This document shows positions 1-13,400 of a stretch of 64,000 bases of DNA, in pieces. Origin of the DNA: Tribonema minus (Eukaryota > Sar > Xanthophyceae > Tribonematales > Tribonemataceae); contig JAFCMP010000290.1 of the NCBI GenBank assembly GCA_017506865.1, positions 558,001-622,000 on the forward strand, given 5' to 3'. Both the position numbers and the translations under genes were made by a program. Every line of letters starts with the position of its first letter. The stretch's first letter is position 1. The notes under the pieces were generated by a model, which had not been told where the DNA came from, made no database searches, and was given only the letters and a program-made list of their open reading frames with translations.

Positions 1-3000
1 CGGACATGGACTTGGACCCGCCGGACGATGCCGCGTCACCGCCCCCCCCGACCACCACCACCAGTGGCAGGCCCTCAAAGCCCCAGGGCACGAGCATCCC
101 TGGCTTGGGACCTCTCGACGCCCTCGGTCGTCCACGCACTTGACCAGACCAATGAGGCGGATCTACTGCTGCTACGGTTCACCACGACTGCCAACCCCTT
201 CCGCACTCAGCTGCAGTGCACCCAGTGGGCACGGCGTAGGAGCACGCCACACGACTACTGGCAGACGCCACAGACAGTGCACGTGAGGCGGCACGGGTGC
301 GCCTCCACCATGGTGCCGGGGCGTTTGCTCATCAGGTTTCTCAGACTCTAGTGCAGCGCGGCTACAGGCTGCTGCACCTGCTAGCAGCAATGGCCTTTGG
401 TAGGCAAACGGAGGGAACCGGTATGCCGCCTGCGGCCCGGCTGGCAGCGTTGCTGTCTGGCGACTTTGCGGAGCTACTGAGAAAGACGCTGTCAGCAGCA
501 GCGGCGCTGCGGGCCCCCAAACCAAACAACGCAGCTACGGCGTCGGCACAAACGAACTTCGATGCCGACTGGACGGAGGCTGACTCCAGGCAGCAAACAG
601 CATGCGCTGCCCTCTCAGGCAAGCGACGGGGGGTAGGCCTGGCTGCCGCACGACTAGAGGCGCGTGAAGCATGCACCCCAGCAGACGAGGTCACGGCACA
701 GGTGCTGGCAGCAAAGCACCCTGAAACTGGCACCCGGCCCGGGGTAGTCGATACGCCAATGGTGCAAGTGCGCGGCCTGGTACGCGACGCCCGGCGGCAC
801 TGCTTGCACGGCGCAGGGGTGGCAACGACCGCCGGGCCCGCTGGCAGCGGCAGTCCCGTCTTCGAATCGGGTCAGGCGCATGATCGCAGCGATAGGCCTG
901 AGGATGCTGCCAGCGCAGCCGGACGGCGCCTCGAGGTGGAGGCGACAGACATACTGTCGACCTTGTCCGCAGCAGGGGCGGGGAAGGCAGGAGGGCTGGA
1001 CGGGCTACGCTATGAACACCTCTTGATGGCCGCTGGGCCTGGTGCACCAGTGAAAGCAGCCACCCGCCCCGTGGGCAGTGCCTCGCCAGGACTAGCTGGT
1101 GATACAGAATCGGATGTGATGGAACCGGCATTCGCCCATCACCTGGCCAAGGTGTTCACGACGCTGCTTGTTGAGCCCGAACTGCTGCCGGAGCAATCGC
1201 AACGGCTTCTCCGCGCCTCGGCCCTCTCAGGCATAGGACAGAAGCGGCGTCCGATCGCCTGCTCCAGTGTCTGGCGCAGACTCCTCGGGTCCACAGCGGC
1301 ACGGAGTGTCAAGGGCAAAATATCGGGGCTGCTGGCCTCCATGTCGCAGTTTGGCGTAGGATACCGGTCTGGCGTCGAGCATGTGGCAGCGCGCGCGCGC
1401 GTGTGGCACGAGCTGTATGGCACCACAATCCAGCTGGACTGTGAGAACGCATTTAACAGTGTGGATCGTGCCGCCACTGTGCGGGGACTTATGCTCTTCT
1501 GTCCGGAGCTGCTCCCGCACTTTGAGTCCGTATACTGTGGTGACACTGCCCCAGAGATGCGAGTGGAGGTGAACGGTGAAGCTCGCATTATCTGCTCCCA
1601 CCTAGGGTGCCAGCAAGGGGACCCTCTAGGGCCGCTGTACTTTGCAGTGGCAGCGGCCTTCCTACTCTTCTACCCTGATGGAGTGAATGCGACGCCCGGC
1701 AGTATGCCGGCGTACGGCCACAGCACAGCGGAACCGCCAGCCCCGCACTGCGCTTTCCTGGATGACCTCAACGTGCTGCAAGCTGCCTACTTCGACGATG
1801 CAGCGGCCGCTGGGGTGGCAGAGGTGATCCGTCGGCTTGCGGCATTGGGCCTACGCGTTCGACCAGACAAGTCGCTGGCCATCGCCATGCGCGGCACAGT
1901 GTTTGATGAAGCGGCCAGAGCACGCCTGCGCGCCCTTGACATACCGTTTGTGGACGCCACCATGCCAGAATCCAGTCAGGGCTTTACGTCGGTCGGGGTA
2001 CCGGTAGGGCACCCAGCCTATGTGCATGCTGCCATGAGCAAGCATCTTGTTGACGCAGGGACATGGCGATTGTCGTGGCAGCTAGCTGGAATGGCGCGGC
2101 ATCACCTACAGGCAGCACAGTTCATTCTGCGCAGGTCACTGACGAAGCGCATGGGCTTCTTAGCTCGGGTCGTTGACACGGCTTTGAGTGAGACATGGCT
2201 GCACGCATTTGACGGGTTCTGTGCATGGACGCTTGAACGCATGCTGCACCTGCACGGCTGTGCTACCGCGGCAGTCATGAAGTCACACCTGCTGGCCGCC
2301 TGCACTGCTGGTGACAATGAGGAAGCCAGCAGTGGCAGCGTGCTGGTATTGCCGCGCTTGGGCCCGCCAGAACTCACGGACATCGCAGTGCCACTGCGGG
2401 CGTCACGGTTGCCGGAGCGATGAGGCGGTCTGGGCATGCCGCTTTTGGGGCTACTGGCACCAGCCGCATACACGGCCCAGGCATGCACAACACTGCGGCC
2501 TGCAATAATTCATGCCACTGTGGCAGCAGGGGCCCTGAGGCTCGGCACTGACGAACACGGCGCAGTCACCTGGTTCGCGCAGCACTCATGCGCAATACGC
2601 GAGGACCAGGGACTGCCGCCAATCATCGAGGCCGTGCGACGCTCTACGCGAGCGCTGACAGCTGATGGCGGCGAAAAATCATGCACAGCTGTGGCCGAGC
2701 AGCTCCCAGCATCGTTGCTACGGTGGGCAGCAGATACGACGGCCGCAGCGTCGACGCTCCCCACTGCGGTGCAAGCGATCTACGCCGCAACTGCCGTCAC
2801 GGAGACGGGGACCACTGAGCCAGCCCCACACACCCACGGCATTGTGCCTGGCGCCGAGGCGGCCGCTGCGGCGGCGACCGTACCTGGCCCTCAAGCCGCT
2901 GCCGCGGCTGCCTCTTCCACGCCCGCTAAAACACAAACTAGCGCGGAAGAAAGCAGCTGCAGCGGCGGGCAGGAGGACGACGACGACGACTGGGAGGCCT

Positions 3001-4145
3001 ATGCTGACGAGATCTGCAGGAAGGTAGTGCCCCGCCGCCGGCGCGGTCACTTCACGCAGGGACTACAAGCCGGCCTTTCAAATGTTCTTCGACGTCAATA
3101 CGAGGACTGCCTGGTGGAGGACCTAGAGGCTGCCTCGGCTGGTGCCGTGGGCAAGCCGACGCAGGCTACACTCATTGGTGACTCACGTGACACCAGCCGC
3201 CGCCGCCAACAGGCTAGCGCGCGGGTCCTGGCGCAGCTGCGCAGCCAGCGTGCGTCCGGGGCAATGGCGTGGATGAGCGTGCCACCCGCTGCCAGTGACC
3301 GCCCGGGTGCGGCGCCCATGTCCAGTATGGCAGCAGCCACGATGATTTTGGTTGCGATCTTTATGGACGGGTGGGGCATACAGGGCGAGGTGTGCCCATG
3401 GCGGTGCAGTGACGTGAGCCCCACCTCCACGCATGCGATCAGCTGCCCCAGCCAGCACATACGGGGGCACAACGCGACACACACTGCCCAAAAGCGGTGC
3501 CTACAGCGCATCTTGAGACAGCACCATGTCTCTATTGTCCGCAATGAGGACGCTAGCGTCTTCAAGGTACCGGGGTATCGGGCGGACACAGTCATTGACC
3601 CAGGGTGTCTGCACTTTAGCAGTGCATACCGTAATAAGGGAATAGTGCTAGACACAAGTGTGCGCGCGCCCACAGCGAGCTCGTACCTGACAGGCAAAAC
3701 AAATGCCTCGAACACGGACGGCTATGCTGCTGGGGTGGGGGAGGACGCGAAGGTCAAGCACCACACCGGCACCTTGACGTCATCTTGGGCTTTTGTGCCA
3801 TTCGTGCAGGAGTCGTACGGACGGCTGGGCAAGCAGACAAGCCTTTTTGTTAAGGAGTTGGCAATGCACTCAGCACTGTGCTCAGGGGGGGGGAAGGCAG
3901 ATGTGTTACGCAAGGCCGGGTTAGCTAAGCGTCAGATCCGCATTGAGCTGAGCATATCGCTGGCGCGGGAGTTGGCGGAGCGCGTCATGGCATACACACG
4001 TGGAGCGCGAATGCTGGGCTGTGTTGCGGCGCCGGTATCCAAACTCCTAGGGCACAGCGCAGACTAGGCTGCTGCGTCGACGCAAGCTTTTCGATTGCAT
4101 AGGCAACCCGGCCTCCCTTGGGCCTTTATAAATACAAGTCCATAC
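1..4145 (+). mobile_element. LINE-like retrotransposon copy L1 (3' part, cut by window start)
   Basis: This is a near-identical copy of the element at 38834-44238; base 1 corresponds to about base 40094 there. It contains the reverse transcriptase, CCHC zinc-finger and restriction-like endonuclease parts plus a 78-base 3' UTR ending in CCATAC. There is no poly(A) tail. The 3' junction continues into host sequence beginning GTGCACTAG. The element ends only about 148 bases before the start codon of the WD40/EF-hand gene, so it lies in or just upstream of that gene's 5' region. The 5' end lies outside the window. The ORF is broken (see the pseudogene entry), so this copy is dead although it is young by sequence identity. 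Confidence 0.9.
3..4067 (+). pseudogene. LINE RT-RLE ORF of copy L1, disrupted
   Basis: The reading frame matches the C-terminal 1,350 or so residues of the open copy at 38834-44160. Three lesions are visible by comparison. One base is inserted near 86-88 (CCAGGGCACGAG against CCAGTCACGAG). One base is lost near 237, which restores the frame after about 50 codons. A CGA arginine codon has become TGA at 2421-2423, a C-to-T change at a CpG. Downstream the frame stays open to the natural stop at 4065-4067. Motifs present include RT motif A (LDCENAFNSVD), motif B (QQGDPLGP), motif C (AFLDDL), the CCHC finger and the C-terminal endonuclease. Not functional as a full protein. Confidence 0.9.
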
Positions 4146-4292
4146 GTGCACTAGTGCAAACGTGCATCACAGATTGAATTGAAGTGAAGCTTTGACAGTT
4201 TCATTATCGAAACGGCAAGTGTGAACTTCTCAGCTTCCAGTTTGGCCAGGACAGTGAGAGACGTAAAGGCGCCAAAGGCGAGTTCAGGCGCC

Positions 4293-4403
4293 ATGAGTTT
4301 GGGTGGAGCTGTGGCGGCGACTCTCATGAGCCTGCCGGCGGACAAGCTTGCATCGTTGAGAGAGGAGTTTAGGCGGCAACAGAAAGGACTGACAAAGCTG
4401 CAG
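4293..4403 (+). CDS. WD40/EF-hand gene, exon 1
   Basis: This first coding exon has 37 codons and ends in phase 0 at CTGCAG followed by the donor GTGAGA. It encodes the start of an EF-hand-type helix (ADKLASLREEFRRQQKGL). In related EF-hand/WD40 proteins a segment of about 10-15 residues links this helix to the next conserved part, so a small exon may be missing between here and 6836. Confidence 0.65.
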
Positions 4404-7400
4404 GTGAGAAGTACTGCATGTAGCGCGCCGCACACAGTTAGCGGTGTCGGATACCAGCGCGGCTGCAGTGCAAAACTTGTGTGAACAGGTCTACTTGTAC
4501 TGTCGGCACTGTAGGGTTACTGTAATGATCTTACAAGGGCGCAGCATTGAAGCTGTGAAGCTGCAGTCGCTGCGCCATCGCATTGTAGTACTACGCAAAG
4601 TAGTCAACAGTAGAAAAAGGACTTGACAGTGGAGCTCGTACCTGGACCATTTCGTTGAACGAAAGTCTGACCTACCGTGGCGCGACGGATTCTCAGATGT
4701 GTGAGGTTTGGGTTAGTGTCACCTGACAGCAGCGACTCGCAGTTTGATGGCTTGGCGTAAGCGGTTGTCAATCCAAAGAGTCCAATGATACATATTTTCG
4801 GGCACCACCTCTCGCCACTCCGCAGCAGCAGGTGCGGACTCTTGTGATATCACTTAATTCATTCTAGTTCCAAAATACCTGTGTCTTCTGGCATGTCTGG
4901 TGGTAATGCGAGGCTGAACTGTTGCACTTGCGCTGTCATTGCAGCCATTGGTGAGGGCACACTACGTTGTCTAATTATCAGTGGCACGTCAACTGGCAGG
5001 AGTACAGTACAGGGACTTGATGCTAAATGAGGCAGTCCAAGTCAGGCGCGACGGTTGCACGCTCTGGGGTCGTGTGTGTGTAGCGTTCTGCGCTAACGGC
5101 ACTTTCTTTGTTTAATAACAACACGAGAGTTTTTGAGCCGATCCTGTAGCTAGGCGACTCTATGAGAAGACCAGCAGCTGTGTAGCTCCCCAATCACGTG
5201 TCGCAGGCTGCCTATGGGCTTCTGGTCGTGTCGGGGTGTTAAAGTAGGCGTATGCACGACCTGAAAGCCCTATCTTGATTGCAGTGTCTTGTGACCTCAA
5301 TTTTTGTGGAAGTTGGTGTTTGATTGGACTGGTTAGGTTGAACTTTGTTAAGTGTGGCGTTTAACTGCACTGCTCAAGTTATTGGCTCAGGCATACAGAG
5401 CACTACTTGTTTCCATTGGGTCAATGTGCCCTGCTTGTGACCGTATTCCGTCGGCCGTGCAAGCGACATACTTCAGGTAGAAGTGCCTTGCAACCATGTA
5501 CTACACAGCGGCCAGATGCGCGAGCTTGGCATCCGGCACACTGCAGACTGTACAAATCGCCAAATATACAGCAGGCACAGCTGAGCTGCCTAACCCCAAC
5601 CTACTCCATGCCTGTGGCCGCATTTATGCGCCAATATTCAACCTTTCAGACCTCTTTTGGCCTATTTCTGACACTTCCAAGTACAACTTGGGGCGAAAAA
5701 CAAGTTAGGGGGCATGAGCACTGAAACCAGCACGCAAGCATCATCTTTAGCCACACTGATGATTGCGTGCCACTATGCTAAAACAAAAGGTTTCCATGAC
5801 CGGCATCAAAACGACCGCTAGCCTTGCTGCAGGTCGGAAAATAATTGCCTCTGCAGAGTGACCATGGCCCGCATCCTCAGCATTGCAGTAGTGTAATAGG
5901 CATGCCTGATTTGTGTGAACATATTGCAAAATGAGACACGAGTAGCAATGCAACTTGCCTATGCTGGAATTTATCTACAAATACCCTCATCTGCCGCTTA
6001 TGTGACACTTCCAGGTATGTGAGATATGTCAACGGTGCAGCACATGGTCACTTGCGCACAAAGTGCTCACAACGACAGCGCCATGCATGTGATGATGCTT
6101 GCGCTGAATGTCTGCTGCTTCTGTGTGCTGCTGCCCCTTGCTCCGCTGTAACCGCTGTAACAGTTTGTTGCGGTCATGTTGCAGTACAGCGATGTCCATG
6201 TACAGGGCGACGAGCAGGTGCGCATGCCTGAGCAATGATACGGAAGCCCAATCATTGCTATAAACCTATGAGGCAACGAGCTGTTGAATGCCATCACTCA
6301 TGTCCAGGGAGCTGGCTTTGTGTTGTAACAATGCATGATGAAAAATGGGCCTTGCCTGTCCATAATGACAGCATCGTAACCGCTGAAACCGTAATGGGAA
6401 TGCCACTCGCTTCTGAGGTGTGTAATACTTCTAAGTGTTATTCAGTCATACTCCGACATCTTATGTGAAGATACAAATCAGGTGGAACGAGCTCATGATA
6501 GATTCAAGCACTATAGGGAGGCTGCCAGTTCAGAGAGAATGATCAACAGCGCAGTCGAGCATGAATGCACATACTTGGAAGCACTGTTGTTCCATTGGTT
6601 GACTGAACTCATGGCTCTCACTGAGCCTTCCAATGTAGTATGTAGAAGTATATGCTGCATGAGCGTCGTGCTGTGTGAGCATTGCGGTGACTCTGAGTGT
6701 ACTTGGGATGCTGGCGCGAGTCAAATCGCGAGCAGCGACATGCCCGTGTGCTGTGATGATGCCTTCTCTGACGCCTGATGTTCTGACATGTACGCGTTAA
6801 TGTATGTACATATGCATGTGTATCTTGCTGTGCAGAGAATGACAGCCATGGTCAGCGACCTGGCGGAGCTATTTGCCCAGGTACAGAGAACATGGTCACT
6901 GCTGCAAACATGGTCTGGTCGCATCAGATCACTCTTCAACATACATTCGCAAGTTCAAGTGCTGACGCTCTCTACCTCAACTGGAACATATCTGAAATGC
7001 GTGCTAAAGCATTGCTGGTATGCATGGCGCGCACAGTACATGTTGAGGGTGATGCGCATACCTGAAGTGCCTGTGCAGCACTTGCAAAGATGCTCCTTTT
7101 CAGCAACAGCTCTGATCTTGAAGTGCGCGTGGCGCAGAGACTAGGATGAGGGTAAACTAGGTTTACCTGACCCGGACCCTTGCGCTAAGGTTAGACACAC
7201 CACCTGCCTCCTCACATTTTCGTGTGAGCTTTGTGCTTCACTCAGACATGGTGCGCCTTGCTGCTATACACGTCGTGCCGGTGCTCACAGTTGATCGAAG
7301 ACGCAGCGTCTAACTCTTCTCAACAGAGAGTGCAGTGCAGCATTACAGCTATACTCATGGAGCAGTGGAGACATCACCATTTTCTCTGCTTTAAACTTGG

Positions 7401-10400
7401 AATGTATTTGACAGACCACTTGCAGCATCACTCAACTGAATTTGACCTGCCACTTTGCCGCATCACCTTCGCTCCTATATTCAAGTACAAGTTGCATTGT
7501 AGACATAAAGGACCTGGGCATCGTGATCCTTACTGAGCACTGCCATGTTTCTGTAAGCCTCTTTATTGTGGTGCCTTGGCCTGCAGCTCGACCTGCAGCT
7601 CCGCACGCTTGAGATTCCTAGAGTTGCAGTAGAATGCAACCATGATGACAGAAGTATGCTGCCAGCGGCACCTGGCAACAGAAGTGCGACTGCCAATGAG
7701 CAACTGCATTAGGTCACTCTGATTGTATGCGAATAATCTGCGCCTGCACTGACAGGTGGACGTGAACGGTGATGGCACCCTGGAATGGGAGGAGTTTACA
7801 GGTTTTGTCATTGACCAGGTCTTAGCCATGACCATGGAGACTCCAGACTCTGAGCTTCTCAAAGAGAGGGACCCCCCTCCCCAAGATACATGCTATGGGG
7901 GCCAACCACGCCTAGAGACAAGTTGCGTGCGATTTGCGCCAACTCTGGCACGGCTGTTAGTGTGTCCTGGCCCAGCCATTCAGGTACAGTATGCGTGGAG
8001 GCACGTAACTTTGCATATGTGCGTATGTGCCTCAACGTACGTACTCTTGAAGTACCTGTGTGAAAAATGTGTAGTGGTACTACGGGTGTGTGTAGGTGAG
8101 CATGTCATGCCTACATGTATACTTCGAAGCACTAACATGAACGTGTGAGCACCTTCTCGACAATAGTTCTGAGACATGCGCCTGGTACTGTGATTGATTT
8201 GTTGTGCCATAAGTAGTGCAAAGCGTGTACTTGAAGTAATATTTGAAGTAGTTCATTTGTTTTGTTGAGGCTTGACGCCTGCTGCCTTGACAAGTACTCA
8301 AGGGCGTCTCAAGGGTTCATCATCAACACCTCAAGTCTACTGTACTAATTTGCATATTGTATTCGCACGCGGTTCACAAGTACTTGAACTACTTTGAAGA
8401 CATTCTGTTGTCCTGTTAATATCTTCAGAACATTCAGGAATCACTGCAGATGCATGGATTTTGTCAATCATGACAGGGCACGTATACCTACATAGGCCAG
8501 ACACGCCCCAGGCAGCTCTGCTTGTCGGACATGAGACTTCGTCAGGCAAAAGCTTATTAATGCCCCTGCATGCCGGACATGCACGCAGGTGTACGACGGA
8601 TTCCCACGAGTGACCAAGCACTCCAAGACCAAGCACCAGATTCTCCGCAAGATGGCAGAAATACAAACAGCACCTCCGCTGACGCCTGATCAGCCACACG
8701 CCGCCAGTGCCGCCGCTGTCAGACAAAAAGCCAATGCGGCAGTTACAGCGGTTTCGCCAGTGTCACCCACTACGGCTATACGGGCTGGTCCTCACACGCA
8801 ATGTAAGTCATGGATAGATCACATCCTGTACACTCACTGTGGCTCTGTGATTCAACATTTTCAGTCACGGTATACGCTGACTTGGATTTGTGCACGGGGT
8901 CGGTAGGGACCTTCTGGCTTTGGGTTAGGGTTAGGAATAGGTAACATTGACACCTCAAACAGCAGACGTCACTCAATGGAGGCATGAATGCCGGTATTGC
9001 TTCAGCTGCGGGGCTTGCGACTTCCCGCCTGACATTGCTTTTACCACACGTGTACTTCTATACTTCGAAGTTGATGATGTATGACTACATTTCACCACAT
9101 ACCTACAGAGGACGCATGGTGTAGGGGGTCAACAGTGTCGCTGCACAGACACCGCATTTGCCCTCAAATCAGTTTAGTCATGACGTGTATGCAGAGCGGC
9201 ATTGTGTAGGTCTACATGTCTGTGCATGTGCACTTCACCTTTGTTGACTGAGTATGAAGCTGAGTGAGTGCTGCTCTGCGGCCTGTACAACTGCTTGTCC
9301 TCCACCTTCTTATCGGCAGCATGTGAATTTGCCCTCTGCTCCTGGGCCGCATTGCGCACTACATCAACCAAATTGACACTGTAGGCAAAGCCGTACACCA
9401 CCGCCGTTGTAACATGTGTACTTTGGTGCAACTACCAAGAAGTTTGCGTACAGGAACACGTCCTTCAGTCTACATTGGTACCTTTGCTATCATGCGCATG
9501 AAGAAGCATGTACCTGCCACTGCTGTACATGCATGCTGGGTGCAAGAACAAGCTAACAAGTAGCTGAAGCACGAGAGACGACAGCAGGTAGATGCATCGA
9601 CACATGCCAGATGAGCATGTCCATTCAAAACTTCTTTCAAGTCACATTTATTCAATTCAGCAGTGAAACTACTTCAAAACAGTAATTCAATGTACAAAGT
9701 TGCGCATTTCACTTATTCCACAGATGCGGCAGCTGCGCCAGTCGCCATCAGGGGGCCCATGGCCGAGCAGGAGGCAATGACGCTGCGCCTCTCAACGCGC
9801 ATACAAGAGGCCGCCACCATACACGACGTGACACACATGCCCGAAGTGGGCCTCATCGCAGCCGCACGAAGCGATCAGACCATTGCGTTCTTTAAGGACG
9901 GTGAGGGGTTTGAAGTGGCTGGTTCGGCTGTTACAGGTGCGCAGCAGTACATGCTCGCCTGGGATGGCGTGTCGCAGCGGCTGTTCACCGTGGGCGGCAG
10001 CGCATCCATTGCCGTCTGGGAGCTGGATAGGTGAGCACTGCTGCATTTTCATTTGGGTGTTGTTGTCATCATCAAGTTTTCATGATCATGAACTGCGGGC
10101 GGCAGTGCGTACATTGCCGTCTGGGAGCTGGACAGGTGAGCACTGCCGCATTTGAGCACTGCTGCATTGTTTGATGAAAACGAATCAAAAGATCGTAGAG
10201 CTCTAAGTGACAAGGGATGGTTAGCCGCAAGTGCCTTCCACCAGTAACCGTGGTCGTTGCTGCTGCAGCAATTGGCCACGAGTCAAACAATACCACCGTA
10301 TCCACCAGTCAAAATGACTTCTGTTTGCAAGCTTTCAGCGTCCGAGGCATGGGTGTTCAGTATTGGAAAGGTGACACGTGTTTGGTAGGCCAGCTCCAGC

Positions 10401-13400
10401 CGGCGGCCCAACACAGAGGTCAGCAGCTAGTGATAGCGCTCATGAATGCGCGTAATGTAGAAGGTGATGACGCGGGTTTTGAACCAATCCATGCGGCGAC
10501 ATGGAAGGCTCCAGGTTTGATGTCAATCGATGTGATTTTATCATCTTTTGAAAGCTGTGGGTGGCAGCGCTTCCATAGCAGTCTGGGAGCTCATCGGGTG
10601 AGCATTGTTGCATTTGCGTGGTGTTCTTATGATAATCTTCATAGTCTTCAACTGTGGCCGGCAGTGCTTCCATTGCCGTCTGGGAGCTGGGCAGGTGAGC
10701 ACTGCTGCATTTGCATGGTGTGGGCGGCACCGCTTCCATCGCTGTCTGGGAGCTGGACAATTGAGCACTGCTGCATTGCCTGTGGATATTGTGCGTATGA
10801 GAGAGGTGTGCGTATGAGAGAGGTCTCATGATCTTCAATTGTGTGGCTGGCAGCTTTCATAGTCATGTGGGAGCTGGGCAGGTGAGCACTGCCGCAAACG
10901 CAGGCCGCTCTCAACAGCGTGCTTCTTAATTCCGCATTGGGCGCAGCCATGTGCATGTTTGTGTGTGTGCCATCTACCTTTTGACTGTGCATGACGGCTA
11001 TATATGAATACAGCCGTGTGATGCGATACAAGATCAACATTGCTGCTTTTCACTGTTGACACCACAATGATGGTCAGCGGCGAATTGTGCTCATCGCATG
11101 CGTACTCAATATCGATGCGGCTGTTTTCTCATACGGTACATCTATGGTACTAGTACTGTAGTTCTTTGGTAATACCCCAAGTACCACATTTCTCATTGAC
11201 GTTTGGCACAGCGCATTTGACTGATGGCTCTGCTGCTTGGCCATGCACATGCGCAGAACCAACGAGGTGGAAACTGGCCTAGGCCTCAGGCGCATTGCAA
11301 CACTGACCAAGCACACAGACGTCGTGCTGGCCCTGCTGGCTGTCAGGGATGATGATGTTGAGGTGGGTATGTAGGTAGGCGTGGAGGTGGGTATGTAGGT
11401 AGGGTTGGAGGCGGGTATGTAGGTAGGTTTGGAGGTGGGCATGTAGGTAAAGTTTGGTGGGTGGTATGCAGGTATGCAGTACTGTGGTTGACACAGTGGT
11501 ACGTCAAGACGGAGAGTGTGTGTGACGTGAAGCACCCGAGTCACACCAACTGTGCATGTTGCTGCCGCATTGTATGGTGCTGGAGGTTGTCCTTGATGCC
11601 CGTTGCTTTTGGGAGCCAGGGATAATAATATGGCTATCACATGAGTGACAGACGATATGTACATCAGGTGCAGGATAAGCAGAGCGTAGTGGCATACCCC
11701 TGGTGTGACGTAACCCTAACGGATGGTGGTCTAGCAAGGCCGAGCTTGCTTTGATTAGACGAGCGGAAGGATGACTCCCTGGGTAATTTGCGAGGGTGAG
11801 GGTCCATGTACTTAGTCATGCATACACAGTTAGGCTGAGAGCTTATGGCATGGTTACTCGCAGTGCGATGTCAGGCGCCTTGCATATCCACCAATTGTCG
11901 CAGCACGCCAGATTCCCGTTGCTGAGTCCTTGGGCATGCGGTTTGTAGGTATGTTTGCCAGTGCCAACTGCTCACTGAGTTCAGCACAACGTTGACTTCA
12001 CCTGAGTGCAAAACACGATGCATTATTTGAAAGGCGCCGCATCATGTGCCTTGACTGACCCTTCACATGTGCAACTCCCTGCACTTGAAGTTGAACTCCG
12101 CACTCACCCGCGACTGTTGTTTCTGGGGGGGGCATTGCACTTTGTGCTCCCCAGGGTGGCCACTGCATTGTCTCAGCAGCGCTGGATCGCAAGGTCTACC
12201 TGTGGGACGCAGACAAGCTGGAGTACATGGCATGCAAGGTTGGCAACACGGCTGCCATCAAGAGCCTCTCCTTCGATCCGCATGACAACTTGCTGGTGGG
12301 AGGTGGCTACGAGGGATCCCTGCTATGCTGGGGTGAGACACTTGATGTATAGGGTTGAAGTGGCAGTGGCACTTGATCGTGAATGGTCTACGCGCTCGTT
12401 GCGTGCTTTAAGTCCTACTTGTTAGTGCACTTTGTGAAGGGAGAAAAGACTTCTGCCCCACCAGGCGGCAGTTGGCAAGAATTTACTGGGGTTCAAGGAG
12501 TGAAAGCTCAGCAGCTTTACATGACGGGCATCACATGTGCGTAGCTGATCTGGCCACTGCAGTTTATGACTGCGCGTATTTTGACCGCATGCATGTACAA
12601 AAAGCCGGCCTCACTCAGAGCGTCTAATCTAAACGCATGGCAGCACGATCATAAGCTATCAGTGTGAGTAGCAGGGGCGGCGGACAAATTTGCTCACAAT
12701 GACTTGCAAACGCCTGGCAGTGTTGCGACAGTAGTACTGCAGTTGCGCTTGCCTGAGGAGCAAGCTTTGAGGTATATGAATCCAACCCTGTTGGGGGATT
12801 TATTCAGGGTCCACTTCCTTGAACAGCATCAGGGGCAAGAGTCAAGGATGAGGTGTTTCAGCCCTTGCTGTCACTGCGATTGAAAGGGCACACGCCCAAT
12901 GACCGCGCTAATACCAGCATCCTACATGTGATGTAATTTCTAAAACTCCTCAGATCTGTGGGGCAAGCTCGGTCTGCCCTTGTTCAAGCTGCCGGGTCAC
13001 CGCGTGTGTGTCACGCACGTAGCCTGCATTCCCAGAAAAGGCAGGCTGGTCAGCATGGACGAGGATGGCAGATTGCTGCTGTGGGACTGCAGGAGGTAAT
13101 GAGTGCGCAGGGTGAACTGTGCCTGTACTTCAGTTGTACTCGAAGAGTATATGCGTAGGGAGCAAGTCAGCTGAGCAGCCAGGCTGCAACAACGGGGCGG
13201 TTCAGGTGTGTGCACTCTTGAATGTATTCCAACACTGAGAGGAGTGCCAAAAGTGAGGGCGAGAGTGACTGTGCAGTAACTTCGTATGCTTGAAGTAGAA
13301 GTATATGCTTCGAGCATGCATGCTTGTATTCCATGCATGCATGCATGGAGAAGTAGCAGTTGTGTACTAAGGAGTCGGTCAGGGTTGCGATGCCGATGTT

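Noticed and set aside
362..4435. Several minus-strand frames of 100-200 codons across LINE L1, repeated in L2 and L3
   Set aside because: They are antisense shadows of the GC-rich LINE ORF; their conservation between copies only reflects the near-identity of the elements.
10472..10500. GGTTTTGAACCAATCC, similar to a tRNA B-box
   Set aside because: No A-box or cloverleaf could be formed around it; no tRNA gene was found in the window.
11074..11664. 196-codon minus-strand frame
   Set aside because: It is created by the 24-bp minisatellite and overlaps exon 6; its repeats (YIPTS) simply translate the array.
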